From positions 248,001 through 312,000 of the forward strand of contig JANDJZ010001747.1 in the NCBI GenBank assembly GCA_027943245.1: a DNA stretch of 64,000 bases. The letters run 5' to 3'. The position numbers were made by a program, and so were the translations under genes. Below the pieces are notes generated by a model. The model was not told the DNA's origin, did not search any database, and saw nothing but the letters and a program-made list of their open reading frames with translations. This document shows positions 55,073 to 64,000 of this stretch, one piece after another (the stretch's first letter is position 1; each line of letters starts with the position of its first letter). This stretch comes from Acanthamoeba sp. SK_2022b (lineage: Eukaryota; Discosea; Longamoebia; Acanthamoebidae).

Positions 55073-56239
55073 TTAACGCACCCGCGGCAACGCCAGACGC
55101 AGCAACCCATACCCTGCCACCGCCGCCGCAGTGGAGCCCAGCAGGATCCCCAGGCGGGAATAGGTGCTGAGCGCCGCATCCGCATCGCCAAACGCCAGCG
55201 AGGCGATGAAAATCGACATGGTGAAACCAATACCACAGAGCACCGAAACGGCAAACACCTGTTTGAAACCGATCCCCTCAGGCAAGCGGGCGATGCCCAT
55301 TTTCACCGCCAGCAGGCTGAAGAGGAAAATCCCCAGCGGCTTGCCGATAAACAGCCCGGCCGCAATCCCGACCGGCAGCAGCGACGTCAATCCTTCCAGC
55401 GATACGCCCTGCAAAGAAACCCCGGCGTTGGCGAATGCGAACAGCGGCAGGATCATAAACGCGACCCAAGGGTGCAGCTCATGCTCCAGCGTTTCCGACG
55501 GCGACGGCCCCTTCTTCACGTTCAGCGGGATCATAAAGCCGACGATCACCCCGGCCAGCGTCGCGTGTACCCCGGACTTGAGGATCGCGACCCACAACAC
55601 CAGGCCGACCATCATGTACAGCGAGGTTTTACCCACGCCACGCCAGTTCATCACCGCCAGCAGCACCGTCGCCGCCGCCGCCACGCCCAGCGCCACCATC
55701 GACACTTCATGGGTGTAGAACAGCGCGATGATGATAATCACGCCCAGGTCATCGATGATCGCCAACGCCAGCAGGAACACTTTCAGGCTGGTCGGTACGC
55801 GGTTGCCCAGCAGCGCCATTACGCCCAGCGCGAAGGCGATATCGGTCGCGGCCGGGATCGCCCAGCCCTGGCGGGTGACTTCATCCGCGCCGTTGAACAG
55901 CAGGTAAATCAGCGCCGGCGCCAGCATACCGCCCAGCGCGGCGATCGCCGGAAACACCGCCTTGTCACGCCCGGACAGCGAGCCCTGCATCAGCTCGCGC
56001 TTAACCTCGAGCCCCACCACCAGGAAGAAGATGGCCATCAGGCCGTCGTTGATCCACAGCAGCAGCGGCTTGGCGATCTCCAGCGAAGCAATTTTTACCA
56101 TCACCGGCAGGTTGAGGAATGCCTGATAGATCCCCTGCGCCGGGGTGTTGGCCATGATCAGGGCGACGATCGCCGCCGCGATCAGAATGATGCCGCCCGC
56201 GGCTTCCTGACGTAAAAATTGACGAATGATGTTGGTCAC
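55073..56239 (-). CDS. nhaA: Na+/H+ antiporter NhaA
   Basis: A 388-residue inner-membrane antiporter (E. coli 388) with about 12 helices. The ion-binding aspartate pair is in [28 protein letters not shown] and [13 protein letters not shown] are also conserved. The start is GTG 56239 (GTG ACC AAC) with GGAGAG about seven bases upstream; the frame extends to a TTG at 56254. The AT-rich 236-bp leader has several TCGA-containing segments that could be NhaR sites, but these are not assigned. Confidence 0.95.
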   Translation of the reverse strand: MTNIIRQFLRQEAAGGIILIAAAIVALIMANTPAQGIYQAFLNLPVMVKIASLEIAKPLLLWINDGLMAIFFLVVGLEVKRELMQGSLSGRDKAVFPAIAALGGMLAPALIYLLFNGADEVTRQGWAIPAATDIAFALGVMALLGNRVPTSLKVFLLALAIIDDLGVIIIIALFYTHEVSMVALGVAAAATVLLAVMNWRGVGKTSLYMMVGLVLWVAILKSGVHATLAGVIVGFMIPLNVKKGPSPSETLEHELHPWVAFMILPLFAFANAGVSLQGVSLEGLTSLLPVGIAAGLFIGKPLGIFLFSLLAVKMGIARLPEGIGFKQVFAVSVLCGIGFTMSIFIASLAFGDADAALSTYSRLGILLGSTAAAVAGYGLLRLALPRVR

Positions 56240-56420
56240 AATACGTCTCTCCAAATCTGTGCAGGGCGTAGCGCCCTGCGAACCACAGTCATGAAGTGAG
56301 TATAGAGGGCGTTTTAGTTCGAAAAAATAAGTTTATAAATGCTAAATAACTCGATAAAACCGATTAAAAGCACGAATAAGTCACATTATTTATAGGGAAT
56401 TAGGGGTGCAACATGCAAAT

Positions 56421-56448
56421 AAAAACCCCGGGACAGACGCCCGGGGTT
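56421..56448 (-). terminator. Intrinsic terminator of dnaKJ
   Basis: A 9-bp stem AACCCCGGG / CCCGGGGTT with loop ACAGACG is followed on the minus strand by TTTTATTT (A-run 56420-56425). It lies 27 bp after the dnaJ stop. Confidence 0.9.
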
Positions 56449-56475
56449 CTAATATAACCCAGCAGAAACAGCAGG

Positions 56476-57600
56476 TTAACGAGTCAGGTCGTCAAAGAAC
56501 TTTTTCACCCCGTCGAAGAAGCTCTTCGAACGCGGGCTGTTCTTGTCACCGGACGGGCCGCCCAGGCTCTCTTCCAGTTCGCGCAGCAATTGCTTCTGCT
56601 TGTCGTTCAGATTGACCGGGGTTTCCACCACTACGCGGCACAGCAGGTCGCCCTGGCTGCCACCACGCACCGATTTCACGCCCTTGCCGCGCATGCGGAA
56701 CAGTTTGCCGGTTTGGGTCTCCGAAGGCACCTTCAGTTTCACCCGGCCGTCCAGCGTCGGCACTTCAATCTCGCCGCCCAGCGCCGCCATGGCGAAGTTG
56801 ATCGGCACTTCACAGTATAGGTTGTTACCTTCACGCTCGAAGATCGGGTGCGCCTTCACCTGCACCTGAACGTACAGATCGCCCGCCGGTGCGCCGTGCT
56901 CGCCGGCTTCGCCTTCACCCGCCAGGCGGATGCGGTCACCGGTATCGACGCCGGCCGGAATTTTCACCGACAGCGTTTTGGATTTTTCTACCCGGCCGTG
57001 GCCGTGGCACTTGTTGCACGGATCTTTGATGATCTGACCGCGGCCATGGCAGTGCGGACACGCCTGCTGCACGGTGAAGAAGCCCTGACGCATCTGCACC
57101 TGGCCCTGGCCGTGACAGGTTGGACAGGTCACCGGCGAGCTGCCCGGCTTGGCGCCGCTGCCGTGGCAGACGTCGCACTCTTCCAGCGTCGGGATGCGGA
57201 TCTCTTTGGTGACGCCACGTACCGCTTCCTCGAGGGTCAGCTCCATGTTATAGCGCAGATCGGAACCGCGGCTGGCGCGCTGACGGCGGCCTCCGCCGAA
57301 GATGTCGCCAAACACGTCGCCAAAGATATCGCTGAAGTCAGCACCGCCGCCAAAGCCGCCGCCGCCCATGCCGCCCTGTTCAAAGGCCGCGTGCCCGTAC
57401 TGATCGTAGGCCGCGCGTTTCTGGTCGTCGGTCAGGACTTCGTAAGCTTCTTTAACTTCTTTAAACTTGGTTTCGGCGTCTTGTTCCTGGTTGCGGTCAG
57501 GATGGTATTTCATCGCCAGGCGTTTGTACGCCTTTTTGATCTCACGTTCATCCGCCGTCTTGCTGACGCCGAGAATCTCGTAATAGTCTTTCTTCGCCAT
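56476..57600 (-). CDS. dnaJ: Chaperone protein DnaJ
   Basis: A 374-residue Hsp40. J domain (residues 1-70) with HPD in [10 protein letters not shown]; Gly/Phe-rich region ([14 protein letters not shown]); zinc domain with four CxxCxGxG repeats ([32 protein letters not shown]); C-terminal substrate domain. ATG 57600 ([11 protein letters not shown]) is the E. coli start; the frame opens seven codons upstream. 106 bp after dnaK. Confidence 0.97.
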   Translation of the reverse strand: MAKKDYYEILGVSKTADEREIKKAYKRLAMKYHPDRNQEQDAETKFKEVKEAYEVLTDDQKRAAYDQYGHAAFEQGGMGGGGFGGGADFSDIFGDVFGDIFGGGRRQRASRGSDLRYNMELTLEEAVRGVTKEIRIPTLEECDVCHGSGAKPGSSPVTCPTCHGQGQVQMRQGFFTVQQACPHCHGRGQIIKDPCNKCHGHGRVEKSKTLSVKIPAGVDTGDRIRLAGEGEAGEHGAPAGDLYVQVQVKAHPIFEREGNNLYCEVPINFAMAALGGEIEVPTLDGRVKLKVPSETQTGKLFRMRGKGVKSVRGGSQGDLLCRVVVETPVNLNDKQKQLLRELEESLGGPSGDKNSPRSKSFFDGVKKFFDDLTR

Positions 57601-57706
57601 TCTTTCGCTTACCCTTAACATGCGTGCACGGGCGCAGAGTTGCCTCGACGCCCGTGCTGGTTTCCGGGAGCGGCATCTCGGCCGCCCCGTGCCCGCTTAA
57701 GGGCGA

Positions 57707-59135
57707 TTATTTTTTGTCTTTAACTTCTTCGAACTCAGCGTCAACCACGTCGTCGTCTTTCTGCGCCGCGTTGTCCGCGCCGGCGTCAGCACCCTGCTGA
57801 GCCTGCTGCGCCTGGGCCATTTCCAGCAGTTTGCCGGAAACCTGCACCAGAGCCTGAGTCTTCGCTTCGATCTCGGCTTTATCTTCGCCTTTCACTGCCG
57901 CTTCCAGATCTTTCAGCGCCGCTTCGATCGCCGTTTTGTCTTCCGCCGGCAGTTTGTCGCCCGCTTCTTCCAGCTGCTTGCGAGTGCCGTGGATCAGGTG
58001 ATCGGCCTGGTTACGTGTCTGTACCAGCTCTTCGAACTTGCGGTCGGCTTCAGCGTTCAGCTCGGCGTCGCGCACCATTTTCTGGATTTCGTCTTCGTTC
58101 AGGCCAGAAGATGCCTTGATGGTGATCTTCTGCTCACGACCGGTGTTCTTGTCTTTGGCAGACACGTGCAGGATGCCGTCGGCATCGATATCGAAGGTGA
58201 CTTCGATCTGCGCCATGCCGCGCGGTGCCGCCTGAATGCCGTCCAGGTTGAACTGGCCCAGAGATTTGTTATCGCTGGCGCGCTTACGCTCACCCTGCAG
58301 CACGTGGATGGTTACCGCAGACTGGTTGTCTTCGGCGGTAGAGAACACCTGGCTGTGCTTGGTCGGGATCGTGGTGTTTTTGGTGATCAGCGGCGTCATC
58401 ACGCTGCCCATGGTTTCGATACCCAGCGACAGCGGGGTCACGTCCAGCAGCAGAACGTCCTTCACATCACCGGCCAACACGCCGCCCTGTACCGCAGCGC
58501 CCACGGCAACCGCTTCGTCCGGGTTCACGTCTTTACGCGGCTCTTTGCCGAAGAAGTCTGCGACTTTCTTCTGCACCATTGGCATACGGGTCTGGCCGCC
58601 CACCAGGATCACGTCCTGGATGTCGGAAACCGACAGGCCTGCGTCTTTCAGCGCCACTTTCAGCGGCTCGATAGAACGTGCAACCAGATCTTCAACCAGC
58701 GACTCGAGTTTGGCGCGAGTCACTTTGATGTTCATGTGTTTTGGACCGGTCGCGTCTGCAGTGATGTACGGCAGGTTAACGTCGGTCTGCTGAGCGGAAG
58801 ACAGTTCGATCTTCGCTTTCTCAGCGGCTTCTTTCAGACGCTGCATCGCCAGCGGATCGTTGCGCAGATCGATACCCTGATCTTTCTTGAACTCTTCCAC
58901 CAGGTAGTTGATCAGACGGCTGTCGAAGTCTTCGCCACCCAGGTGGGTGTCACCGTTGGTCGCCAGCACTTCGAAGGTTTTTTCGCCGTCAACGTCGTCG
59001 ATTTCGATGATGGAGATATCGAAAGTACCGCCGCCCAGGTCATAAACCGCGATGGTGCGGTTGCCAACTTCTTTGTCCAGACCGTAGGCCAGGGCCGCAG
59101 CGGTTGGTTCGTTGATGATGCGCTTGACTTCCAGA

Positions 59136-59167
<32 letters not shown>

Positions 59168-59620
59168 ACGCTGGGCGTCGTTGAAGTAAGCCGGTACGGT
59201 GATAACCGCTTCAGTTACCGGTTCGCCCAGGTAATCTTCCGCCGTTTTCTTCATTTTCTTCAGCACTTCCGCAGAGATCTGCGGCGGAGCCATTTTCTGG
59301 CCTTTCACTTCCAGCCAAGCGTCGCCGTTGTCGGCTTCGACGATTTTGTACGGCATGATCGCTTTGTCGCGCTGCGCTTCTTCATCCTGGAAGCGGCGAC
59401 CGATCAGGCGCTTGATGGCGAACAAGGTGTTTTCAGGGTTGGTCACTGCCTGACGCTTAGCCGGCTGGCCAACCAGAGTTTCACCGTCCTGGGTATATGC
59501 GATAATAGAAGGAGTGGTGCGGTCGCCCTCGGCGTTTTCCAGCACGCGTGCCTTGGCACCATCCATAATTGCTACGCAAGAGTTGGTAGTACCCAGGTCG
59601 ATACCAATAATTTTACCCAT
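57707..59620 (-). CDS. dnaK: Chaperone protein DnaK (Hsp70)
   Basis: A 637-residue Hsp70. ATPase domain starts [20 protein letters not shown]; phosphate loop [13 protein letters not shown]; interdomain linker [16 protein letters not shown]-terminal [14 protein letters not shown]. It refolds proteins with DnaJ and GrpE and restrains sigma-32. Two heat-shock promoters lie upstream. Operon dnaK-dnaJ as in E. coli. Confidence 0.98.
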
Positions 59621-59666
59621 CTAAACGTCTCCACTAAAAAATTCATAATCAGTCAGGTTGCTAACC

Positions 59667-59697
59667 TATATGCGGGCGATTTTTTGCTTTTCAACTG
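59667..59697 (-). promoter_or_regulatory. dnaK heat-shock promoter P2 (sigma-32)
   Basis: On the minus strand CAGTTGAAAA (-35) and CCCGCATATA (-10) are separated by about 11-12 bases. This corresponds to E. coli dnaK P2 (CAGTTGAAACC...CGCCCCTATT), located about 50 bp before the start codon. Confidence 0.75.
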
Positions 59698-59744
59698 CCC
59701 GATATCTCAGTGCGACCCGCGGTTAGCAACTGCGGTTGCAAATA

Positions 59745-59775
59745 AGATGGGGCCATCCAATCCGGCATCAAGGGG
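59745..59775 (-). promoter_or_regulatory. dnaK heat-shock promoter P1 (sigma-32)
   Basis: On the minus strand CCCCTTGATG (-35) and GGCCCCATCT (-10) are separated by 11 bases. This closely matches the E. coli dnaK P1 (CCCCCTTGATG...ACCCCATTT). Confidence 0.88.
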
Positions 59776-59944
59776 CAAGGCGAAAAAAATTTCTTTTTTT
59801 ATCGTCATTCAGATCATTGTTTCCGGCTGCGGGGATCATTATGATGCGCGCGCTCTGGTGGAAAACTTCGATTTTTTGGCCATTCAGACCATTTATTATT
59901 TTACTTCGCTGTTTCCGTTAATTTTCTGTTATCGCAGAGGACTT

Positions 59945-60544
59945 ATGCACACCAACAAGTTGGCGAATCCCGGCCCTCTCGGCCTGATGGGCTTCGGGAT
60001 GACCACCGTCTTGCTGAACCTGCACAACGCGGGCTTTTTCCCACTGAACTCCGCCATCATCAGCATGGGGATTTTCTTCGGTGGCCTGGCCCAGATCCTG
60101 GCCGGTCTGCTGGAATACAAGAAGGGCAACACCTTCGGCATGACCGCTTTCACCGCCTACGGCAGCTTCTGGCTGAGCCTGGTCGGCCTGCTGCTGCTGC
60201 CGCGTCTGGGCCTGGCTGAGGCCACCGAGGCGCACGTGCTGGGCATCTACCTGGCGCTGTGGGGCGTCTTCACCCTGTTCATGTTCTTCGGCACCCTGGC
60301 CGCCAACCGCGTGCTGCAGTTCGTGTTCGCCAGCCTCACGCTGCTGTTCGCCCTGCTGGCCGTCGGCAACATCACCGGCAATCATGCGCTCCTGACCTTC
60401 GCCGGCTATGAAGGCATCATCTGTGGCGCCAGCGCCATTTACCTGGCGATGGCCGAAGTACTCAACGAACAATACGGCCGCACCGTGCTGCCGATTGGCG
60501 AACCGGCTCCGGCCCGCGTCGCGGCCTCACCGGTGGCGGCGTAA
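59945..60544 (+). CDS. satP: Acetate/succinate:proton symporter SatP
   Basis: A 199-residue GPR1/FUN34/YaaH-family channel-like transporter with six membrane helices. The N-terminal signature NPGPLGLMGFGMTT and GLLEYKKGNTFGMTAFTAYG match E. coli SatP (YaaH). AGAGGA lies five bases before ATG 59945. It is divergent from dnaK across a 324-bp gap that holds the dnaK promoters. Confidence 0.95.
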   Translation: MHTNKLANPGPLGLMGFGMTTVLLNLHNAGFFPLNSAIISMGIFFGGLAQILAGLLEYKKGNTFGMTAFTAYGSFWLSLVGLLLLPRLGLAEATEAHVLGIYLALWGVFTLFMFFGTLAANRVLQFVFASLTLLFALLAVGNITGNHALLTFAGYEGIICGASAIYLAMAEVLNEQYGRTVLPIGEPAPARVAASPVAA

Positions 60545-60560
60545 TCGCCCTTCCCTGATG

Positions 60561-60590
60561 AAAAAGCCCTGCAGTGCAGGGCTTTTTTTT
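60561..60590. terminator. Bidirectional terminator after satP
   Basis: Stem AAGCCCTGCA / TGCAGGGCTT with flanking A5 and T8 runs. The T8 at 60583-60590 serves satP; on the other strand the A-run gives T5 for the convergent symporter gene. Confidence 0.9.
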
Positions 60591-61897
60591 TAGCTGTAGG
60601 AATCAGCTCGCCGCTCCCCGGCTTCGCTGTTCAGATCGCGATGCAGGTAGAAACCGAGCAGCAGCCCGATGAGCGACAGCGCCAACACGTAGTAAGCGGG
60701 CGCTAACGGGGTCAATTTCATGATCAGCGTCACAAAAATAGGGGTTAAACCGCCAAAAATAGCGTACGAGACGTTATATGAGAACGAGATGCCGGTAAAC
60801 CGCACTTCCGCCGGGAACGCCCGCACCATCACGTACGGCACGGCCCCCACCACGCCTACGCTGAACCCCACCAGCGCATAGCAGGCGAACAGCATTTCCG
60901 GGTGCACGCCCACCGTTTGATAGAACAACCAGCTGCAGCCGGCCAGCAGCACACTGCCGACCACCAGCGTTTTGCTGGCGCCAAAGCGATCGGCCGATAA
61001 ACCGGCGACGATGCAGCCGGCGATCAGCATGATGGTGGCGATGCTGTTGGCCTGCAGCGTCAAGGCCGGCGCAATGCCGAACTGCTTTTGCAGATAGGTC
61101 GGTGTCATCAGGATCACCACCACGATGCCGGCGGAGAGCAGCCAGGTCAGCAGCATCGATACCACCACTTCCCGCTTGTGGTTGAGCACCACCGACTTCA
61201 GCGGCAGCTCCTCGGCCAGCGCTTTACGCGCCTGCATCTCGATGAAGATCGGCGTTTCCTGCAGCCAGCGGCGCAGGTACATCGCCACCAGGCCGAACAT
61301 GCCGCCCAACAGGAAAGGAATGCGCCAGCCGCCGCCGGCGATGCTCTGCGGGCTGAGCGTAGTGTTGATCACCGTCGCCACCACCGAGCCCAGCAGGATA
61401 CCCACCGTCAACCCGGCGGTCAGCGTGCCGCAGGCGAAGCCGATGCGCCGGCGCGGCACGTGTTCGGCAACGAAGACCCAGGCGCCCGGCACCTCACCGC
61501 CGATCGCCGCCCCCTGCAGCACGCGCATCAACAGCAGCAGCAACGGCGCAGCAATGCCGATGCTGGCATAGGTCGGCAGCAGGCCCATCGCCAACGTCGG
61601 CAACGCCATCAGCAGAATGCTCAGGGTAAACATCTTCTTGCGGCCGACCAGATCGCCGAAGTGCGCCATCACGATGCCGCCCAGCGGGCGGGCCAGATAG
61701 CCGGCGGCGAAGATGCCGAAGGTTTGCACCAGACGTAGCCACTCCGGCATGTCCGCCGGGAAGAACAGATCGCCGACCACGGCGGCGAAGAACACGAAGA
61801 TGATGAAGTCGTAAAACTCCAGCGCGCCGCCCAACGCGGCCAACGTCAGCGTTTTGTAGTCTTGCCGGTTCAGCCGGCGATTAGTGTCGTGAGGCAT
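60590..61897 (-). CDS. MFS transporter, metabolite:H+ symporter (MHS/ProP-like) family
   Basis: A 435-residue, 12-helix major facilitator. The N-terminal ALGGALEFYDFIIFVFFAA and the loop GDLVGRKKMFTLSILLMALPT are typical of the MHS subfamily (ProP, ShiA, KgtP and relatives). RVLQGAAIGGEVPGAWVFV is the second signature. The substrate cannot be assigned; such proteins carry organic acids or osmolytes. Its stop lies within the satP terminator. E. coli has no such gene between satP and mog. Confidence 0.87.
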   Translation of the reverse strand: MPHDTNRRLNRQDYKTLTLAALGGALEFYDFIIFVFFAAVVGDLFFPADMPEWLRLVQTFGIFAAGYLARPLGGIVMAHFGDLVGRKKMFTLSILLMALPTLAMGLLPTYASIGIAAPLLLLLMRVLQGAAIGGEVPGAWVFVAEHVPRRRIGFACGTLTAGLTVGILLGSVVATVINTTLSPQSIAGGGWRIPFLLGGMFGLVAMYLRRWLQETPIFIEMQARKALAEELPLKSVVLNHKREVVVSMLLTWLLSAGIVVVILMTPTYLQKQFGIAPALTLQANSIATIMLIAGCIVAGLSADRFGASKTLVVGSVLLAGCSWLFYQTVGVHPEMLFACYALVGFSVGVVGAVPYVMVRAFPAEVRFTGISFSYNVSYAIFGGLTPIFVTLIMKLTPLAPAYYVLALSLIGLLLGFYLHRDLNSEAGERRADSYS

Positions 61898-62021
61898 AGG
61901 GCACCGTCGGTAAAGGCTGTAAAAATAAAAGCCGCAGGCTTTCTGTAAAAGAATCCTTACTATAGCGGCAAATTATTTTCACACCAGACGGGCTGAAGCC
62001 GATCTCGCAGAATGCTGAAAT

Positions 62022-62609
62022 TTAGAGGTTTATCTCGCGACGCGCGCTCTTTGGCCGAAATGCTGCTACCACCGCGGCGTGCGTTTCGACGTAAGGCCCG
62101 TCGAGCAGTTGAATGCAATAAGGCACGCTGGCGAAGATGCCGTGTACCACCGCATTGCCCTGCTCATCCTTTACCCCTTCCAGCGTTTCCTTGATCGACT
62201 TCGGTTGGCCGGGCAGGTTGATGATCAGCGCCTGTTTGCGGATCGCCCCCACCTGGCGAGAAAGAATTGCCGTTGGCACATAGTGTAGGCTGATCTGACG
62301 CATTTGCTCGCCGAAGCCGGGCATCACGCGATCGGCGATCGCCAGCGTGGCGTCGGGAGTGACGTCGCGGCGCGCCGGCCCGGTGCCGCCGGTGGTCAGC
62401 ACCAGATGGCAGCCCATTTCGTCCACCAGCTCGCACAGCGTCTGTTCAATTTGCGTCTGCTCATCGGGGATCAGCCGGGTTTCCAGCTTGAACGGCGTCG
62501 CCAGCGCGCCGCTCAGCCACTCTCCCAGCGCCGGGATGCCTTTATCCTGATAAACGCCGCCGGAAGCGCGATCGGAAACGGAAACCAAACCAATACGTAA
62601 AATATCCAT
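62022..62609 (-). CDS. mog: Molybdopterin adenylyltransferase Mog
   Basis: A 195-residue enzyme that adenylylates molybdopterin before molybdenum insertion. The MoaB/MogA signature LVLTTGGTGPARRDVTPDAT is intact, with LINLPGQPKSIKETL and the C-terminal FRPKSARREI. Length is as for E. coli Mog (195). Upstream (62610-62710) no molybdenum-cofactor riboswitch could be recognised. Confidence 0.96.
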   Translation of the reverse strand: MDILRIGLVSVSDRASGGVYQDKGIPALGEWLSGALATPFKLETRLIPDEQTQIEQTLCELVDEMGCHLVLTTGGTGPARRDVTPDATLAIADRVMPGFGEQMRQISLHYVPTAILSRQVGAIRKQALIINLPGQPKSIKETLEGVKDEQGNAVVHGIFASVPYCIQLLDGPYVETHAAVVAAFRPKSARREINL

Positions 62610-62713
62610 GCGTAACCTCTACAGCCTGATGGGGTCCGAACGGGTTCGTCTCCCGTTCTGTTGTCATTGCCGAGAGTATAAGGGCTTCCCCCGCCGGCGG
62701 GAGCGTCAGGCAT

Positions 62714-62742
62714 AAAAAAAGGTGGCCTGAGCCACCTTTTTA
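62714..62742. terminator. Terminator after talB (bidirectional structure)
   Basis: Stem AAAAGGTGGC / GCCACCTTTT, loop CTGA, with A7 at the left and T5 at the right. On the minus strand seven T follow the stem, ending talB transcription 19 bp after its stop. Confidence 0.9.
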
Positions 62743-62760
62743 CTGCGCGATCTGCGGGAA

Positions 62761-63714
62761 TTACAGCAGGTCGGCGATCATTTTTTCCAGTTTGCCCTGG
62801 TCTACGGCAAACTTGCGGATACCGTCGGTCAGTTTCTCAACCGCCATCGGATCCTGGTTGTGCTGCCAGTAGAACTCAGGTTCGGTCAGTGCGGCAGGAC
62901 GCGCCTTCACTTCACCGGTGTAAGACAGTTTGCGCTCCAGCGCGCCTTCGCTCTCCGCCAGCTCTTTCAGCAGCGCAGGGGCGATGGTCAGGCGGTCACA
63001 GCCGGCCAGTTCGATGATTTCGCCGACGTTACGGAAGCTGGCGCCCATCACCACGGTGTTGTAACCGTGCTGTTTGTAGTACTGGTAAATTTCGGTCACG
63101 GAGATCACGCCCGGATCTTCGTGCGGGGCGAACTCTTTCTTGTCGCCGTTGGCTTTGTACCAGTCGAGGATACGGCCGACGAACGGTGAGATCAGGTAAA
63201 CGCCGGCTTCGGCACAGGCGCGAGCCTGAGCGAAGGAGAACAGCAGCGTCAGGTTACAGTTGATGCCTTCTTTCTCCAGCTGCTCCGCCGCGCGGATACC
63301 CTGCCAGGTCGAGGCCAGTTTGATCAGGATGCGATCGTTGCTGATGCCGGCTTCGTTGTACAGTTTGATCAGGCGCTTGGCCTTGGCCACGCTGGCGACG
63401 GTGTCGTAAGACAGACGCGCATCCACTTCGGTGGAGATGCGGCCCGGAACCAGTTTGAGGATTTCCAGACCGATGTTGACCGCCAGCTTGTCGGCGGCGT
63501 CGGCGATCTGCTGCTCGCGATCGCTGCTCTGGCCGCGCGCCCAGGCGATGGCTTCGTCAATCAGTTTGCGGTATTCAGGAATTTGGGCTGCATTGAGGAT
63601 CAGCGAAGGGTTGGTTGTAGCGTCCTGCGGTTGATACAGCTTCATTGCCGCGATATCACCCGTATCTGCAACCACCGTGGTCAGCTGGCGCAGGGAAGTT
63701 AATTTGTCGGTCAT
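62761..63714 (-). CDS. talB: Transaldolase B
   Basis: A 317-residue pentose-phosphate enzyme (E. coli TalB 317). The Schiff-base lysine is in [13 protein letters not shown]; the N-terminal [13 protein letters not shown] motif and [17 protein letters not shown] are conserved. It transfers a dihydroxyacetone unit between sedoheptulose-7-phosphate and glyceraldehyde-3-phosphate. Own terminator; upstream of mog in the E. coli order. Confidence 0.97.
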   Translation of the reverse strand: MTDKLTSLRQLTTVVADTGDIAAMKLYQPQDATTNPSLILNAAQIPEYRKLIDEAIAWARGQSSDREQQIADAADKLAVNIGLEILKLVPGRISTEVDARLSYDTVASVAKAKRLIKLYNEAGISNDRILIKLASTWQGIRAAEQLEKEGINCNLTLLFSFAQARACAEAGVYLISPFVGRILDWYKANGDKKEFAPHEDPGVISVTEIYQYYKQHGYNTVVMGASFRNVGEIIELAGCDRLTIAPALLKELAESEGALERKLSYTGEVKARPAALTEPEFYWQHNQDPMAVEKLTDGIRKFAVDQGKLEKMIADLL

Positions 63715-64000
63715 GTTGGCATTATCTCATCGTTTGTGCATGAACTTTTGGCATTGTTCAACCATGCCCTACCCTGATAATAACATGCGCCAAGCCCGGT
63801 GCAAGGCTGGAAAACCGCGGCGCGCAAGCATCTGTTTTATCCTTGGGCGAGCAACCGTTTACGCCGATATCTTTCGCCATAACCGAGCGGATGGAAAGGC
63901 AATAACGTGCTATTGTCCGAATAAATTATGTTAAATTCGAAAAAATTGATGCAATTCGTCCGCTAATCTGCGAAAAATCTTAATCGACTGACGCCGGACC
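63715..64000. other. Right-edge non-coding sequence upstream of talB
   Basis: 286 bases with no credible gene. It should contain the talB promoter on the minus strand. The last ~100 bases are AT-rich (ATTATGTTAAATTCGAAAAA) and may be the control region of a gene beyond the window. Confidence 0.5.

Noticed and set aside
57989..60544. 851-codon plus-strand ORF spanning antisense dnaK and satP
   Set aside because: Only the last 199 codons from ATG 59945 are a real gene (satP); the rest is the dnaK antisense strand plus its promoter region.
62610..62710. Possible molybdenum-cofactor riboswitch before mog
   Set aside because: No conserved Moco aptamer segments could be found; only short GC repeats are present.
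63677..63934. 85-codon plus-strand ORF at the right edge
   Set aside because: Starts inside talB antisense, lacks a ribosome site and resembles no family; treated as non-coding.

Overview
The window is a high-GC (by eye about 60%) enterobacterial chromosome segment. Proteins match E. coli housekeeping genes closely and in nearly the same order as the E. coli 0-2 minute region: leuABCD, setA, sgrS/sgrT, sgrR, thiBPQ, yabI, polB, rapA, rluA, djlA, lptD-surA-pdxA-rsmA-apaG-apaH, folA, kefFC, carAB, dapB, ispH-fkpB-lspA-ileS-ribF, rpsT, nhaAR, dnaKJ, satP, mog, talB. GC content, a palindromic intergenic repeat and the inserted genes point to Serratia (S. marcescens-like). The species is an inference; no rRNA is present.

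Layout. 1-3.8 kb: leucine operon, whose leuA enters from the left edge. 3.8-5.2 kb: a DASS-type anion transporter. 5.4-8.7 kb: the sugar-phosphate stress module (setA, sRNA SgrS with its peptide SgrT, divergent sgrR). 8.7-12.1 kb: TPP riboswitch and thiBPQ thiamine uptake. 12.2-14.4 kb: valine-rich leader peptide, attenuator and ilvBN. 14.5-21.7 kb: yabI, polB, rapA, rluA; the araC/araBAD genes found beside polB in E. coli are absent. 21.7-29.7 kb: djlA and the lptD-apaH envelope/maintenance operon. 29.7-36.8 kb: a Tat-exported PhoX-type phosphatase, folA, a two-gene ThrE-type exporter (yjjPB), a LysE-type exporter and kefFC. 37-42.7 kb: carAB with tandem ARG boxes, and dapB. 42.9-47.3 kb: accessory cluster. 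47.5-53.3 kb: ispH-fkpB-lspA-ileS-ribF. 53.6-64 kb: rpsT, nhaAR, dnaKJ with tandem heat-shock promoters, satP, an MFS symporter, mog and talB.

The most notable accessory element lies between dapB and ispH: an isonitrile synthase (PvcA/IsnA family), an Fe(II)/2-oxoglutarate oxygenase (PvcB/IsnB family) and a UDP-glycosyltransferase, with a divergent LysR regulator. This three-enzyme set is the architecture known for glycosylated aryl vinyl isonitriles (rhabduscin/byelyankacin type). The product here is inferred, not shown. The cluster has AT-rich flanks, a terminator-like hairpin between its first two genes, and operator-like repeats in the divergent promoter region.

Most other genes are ordinary. 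The regulatory elements that can be read directly are SgrS, the TPP riboswitch, the ilvB leader/attenuator, carAB ARG boxes, dnaK sigma-32 promoters, the rpsT promoter and UUG start, a candidate Pho box before phoX, a near-consensus LexA box before polB, and many intrinsic terminators.
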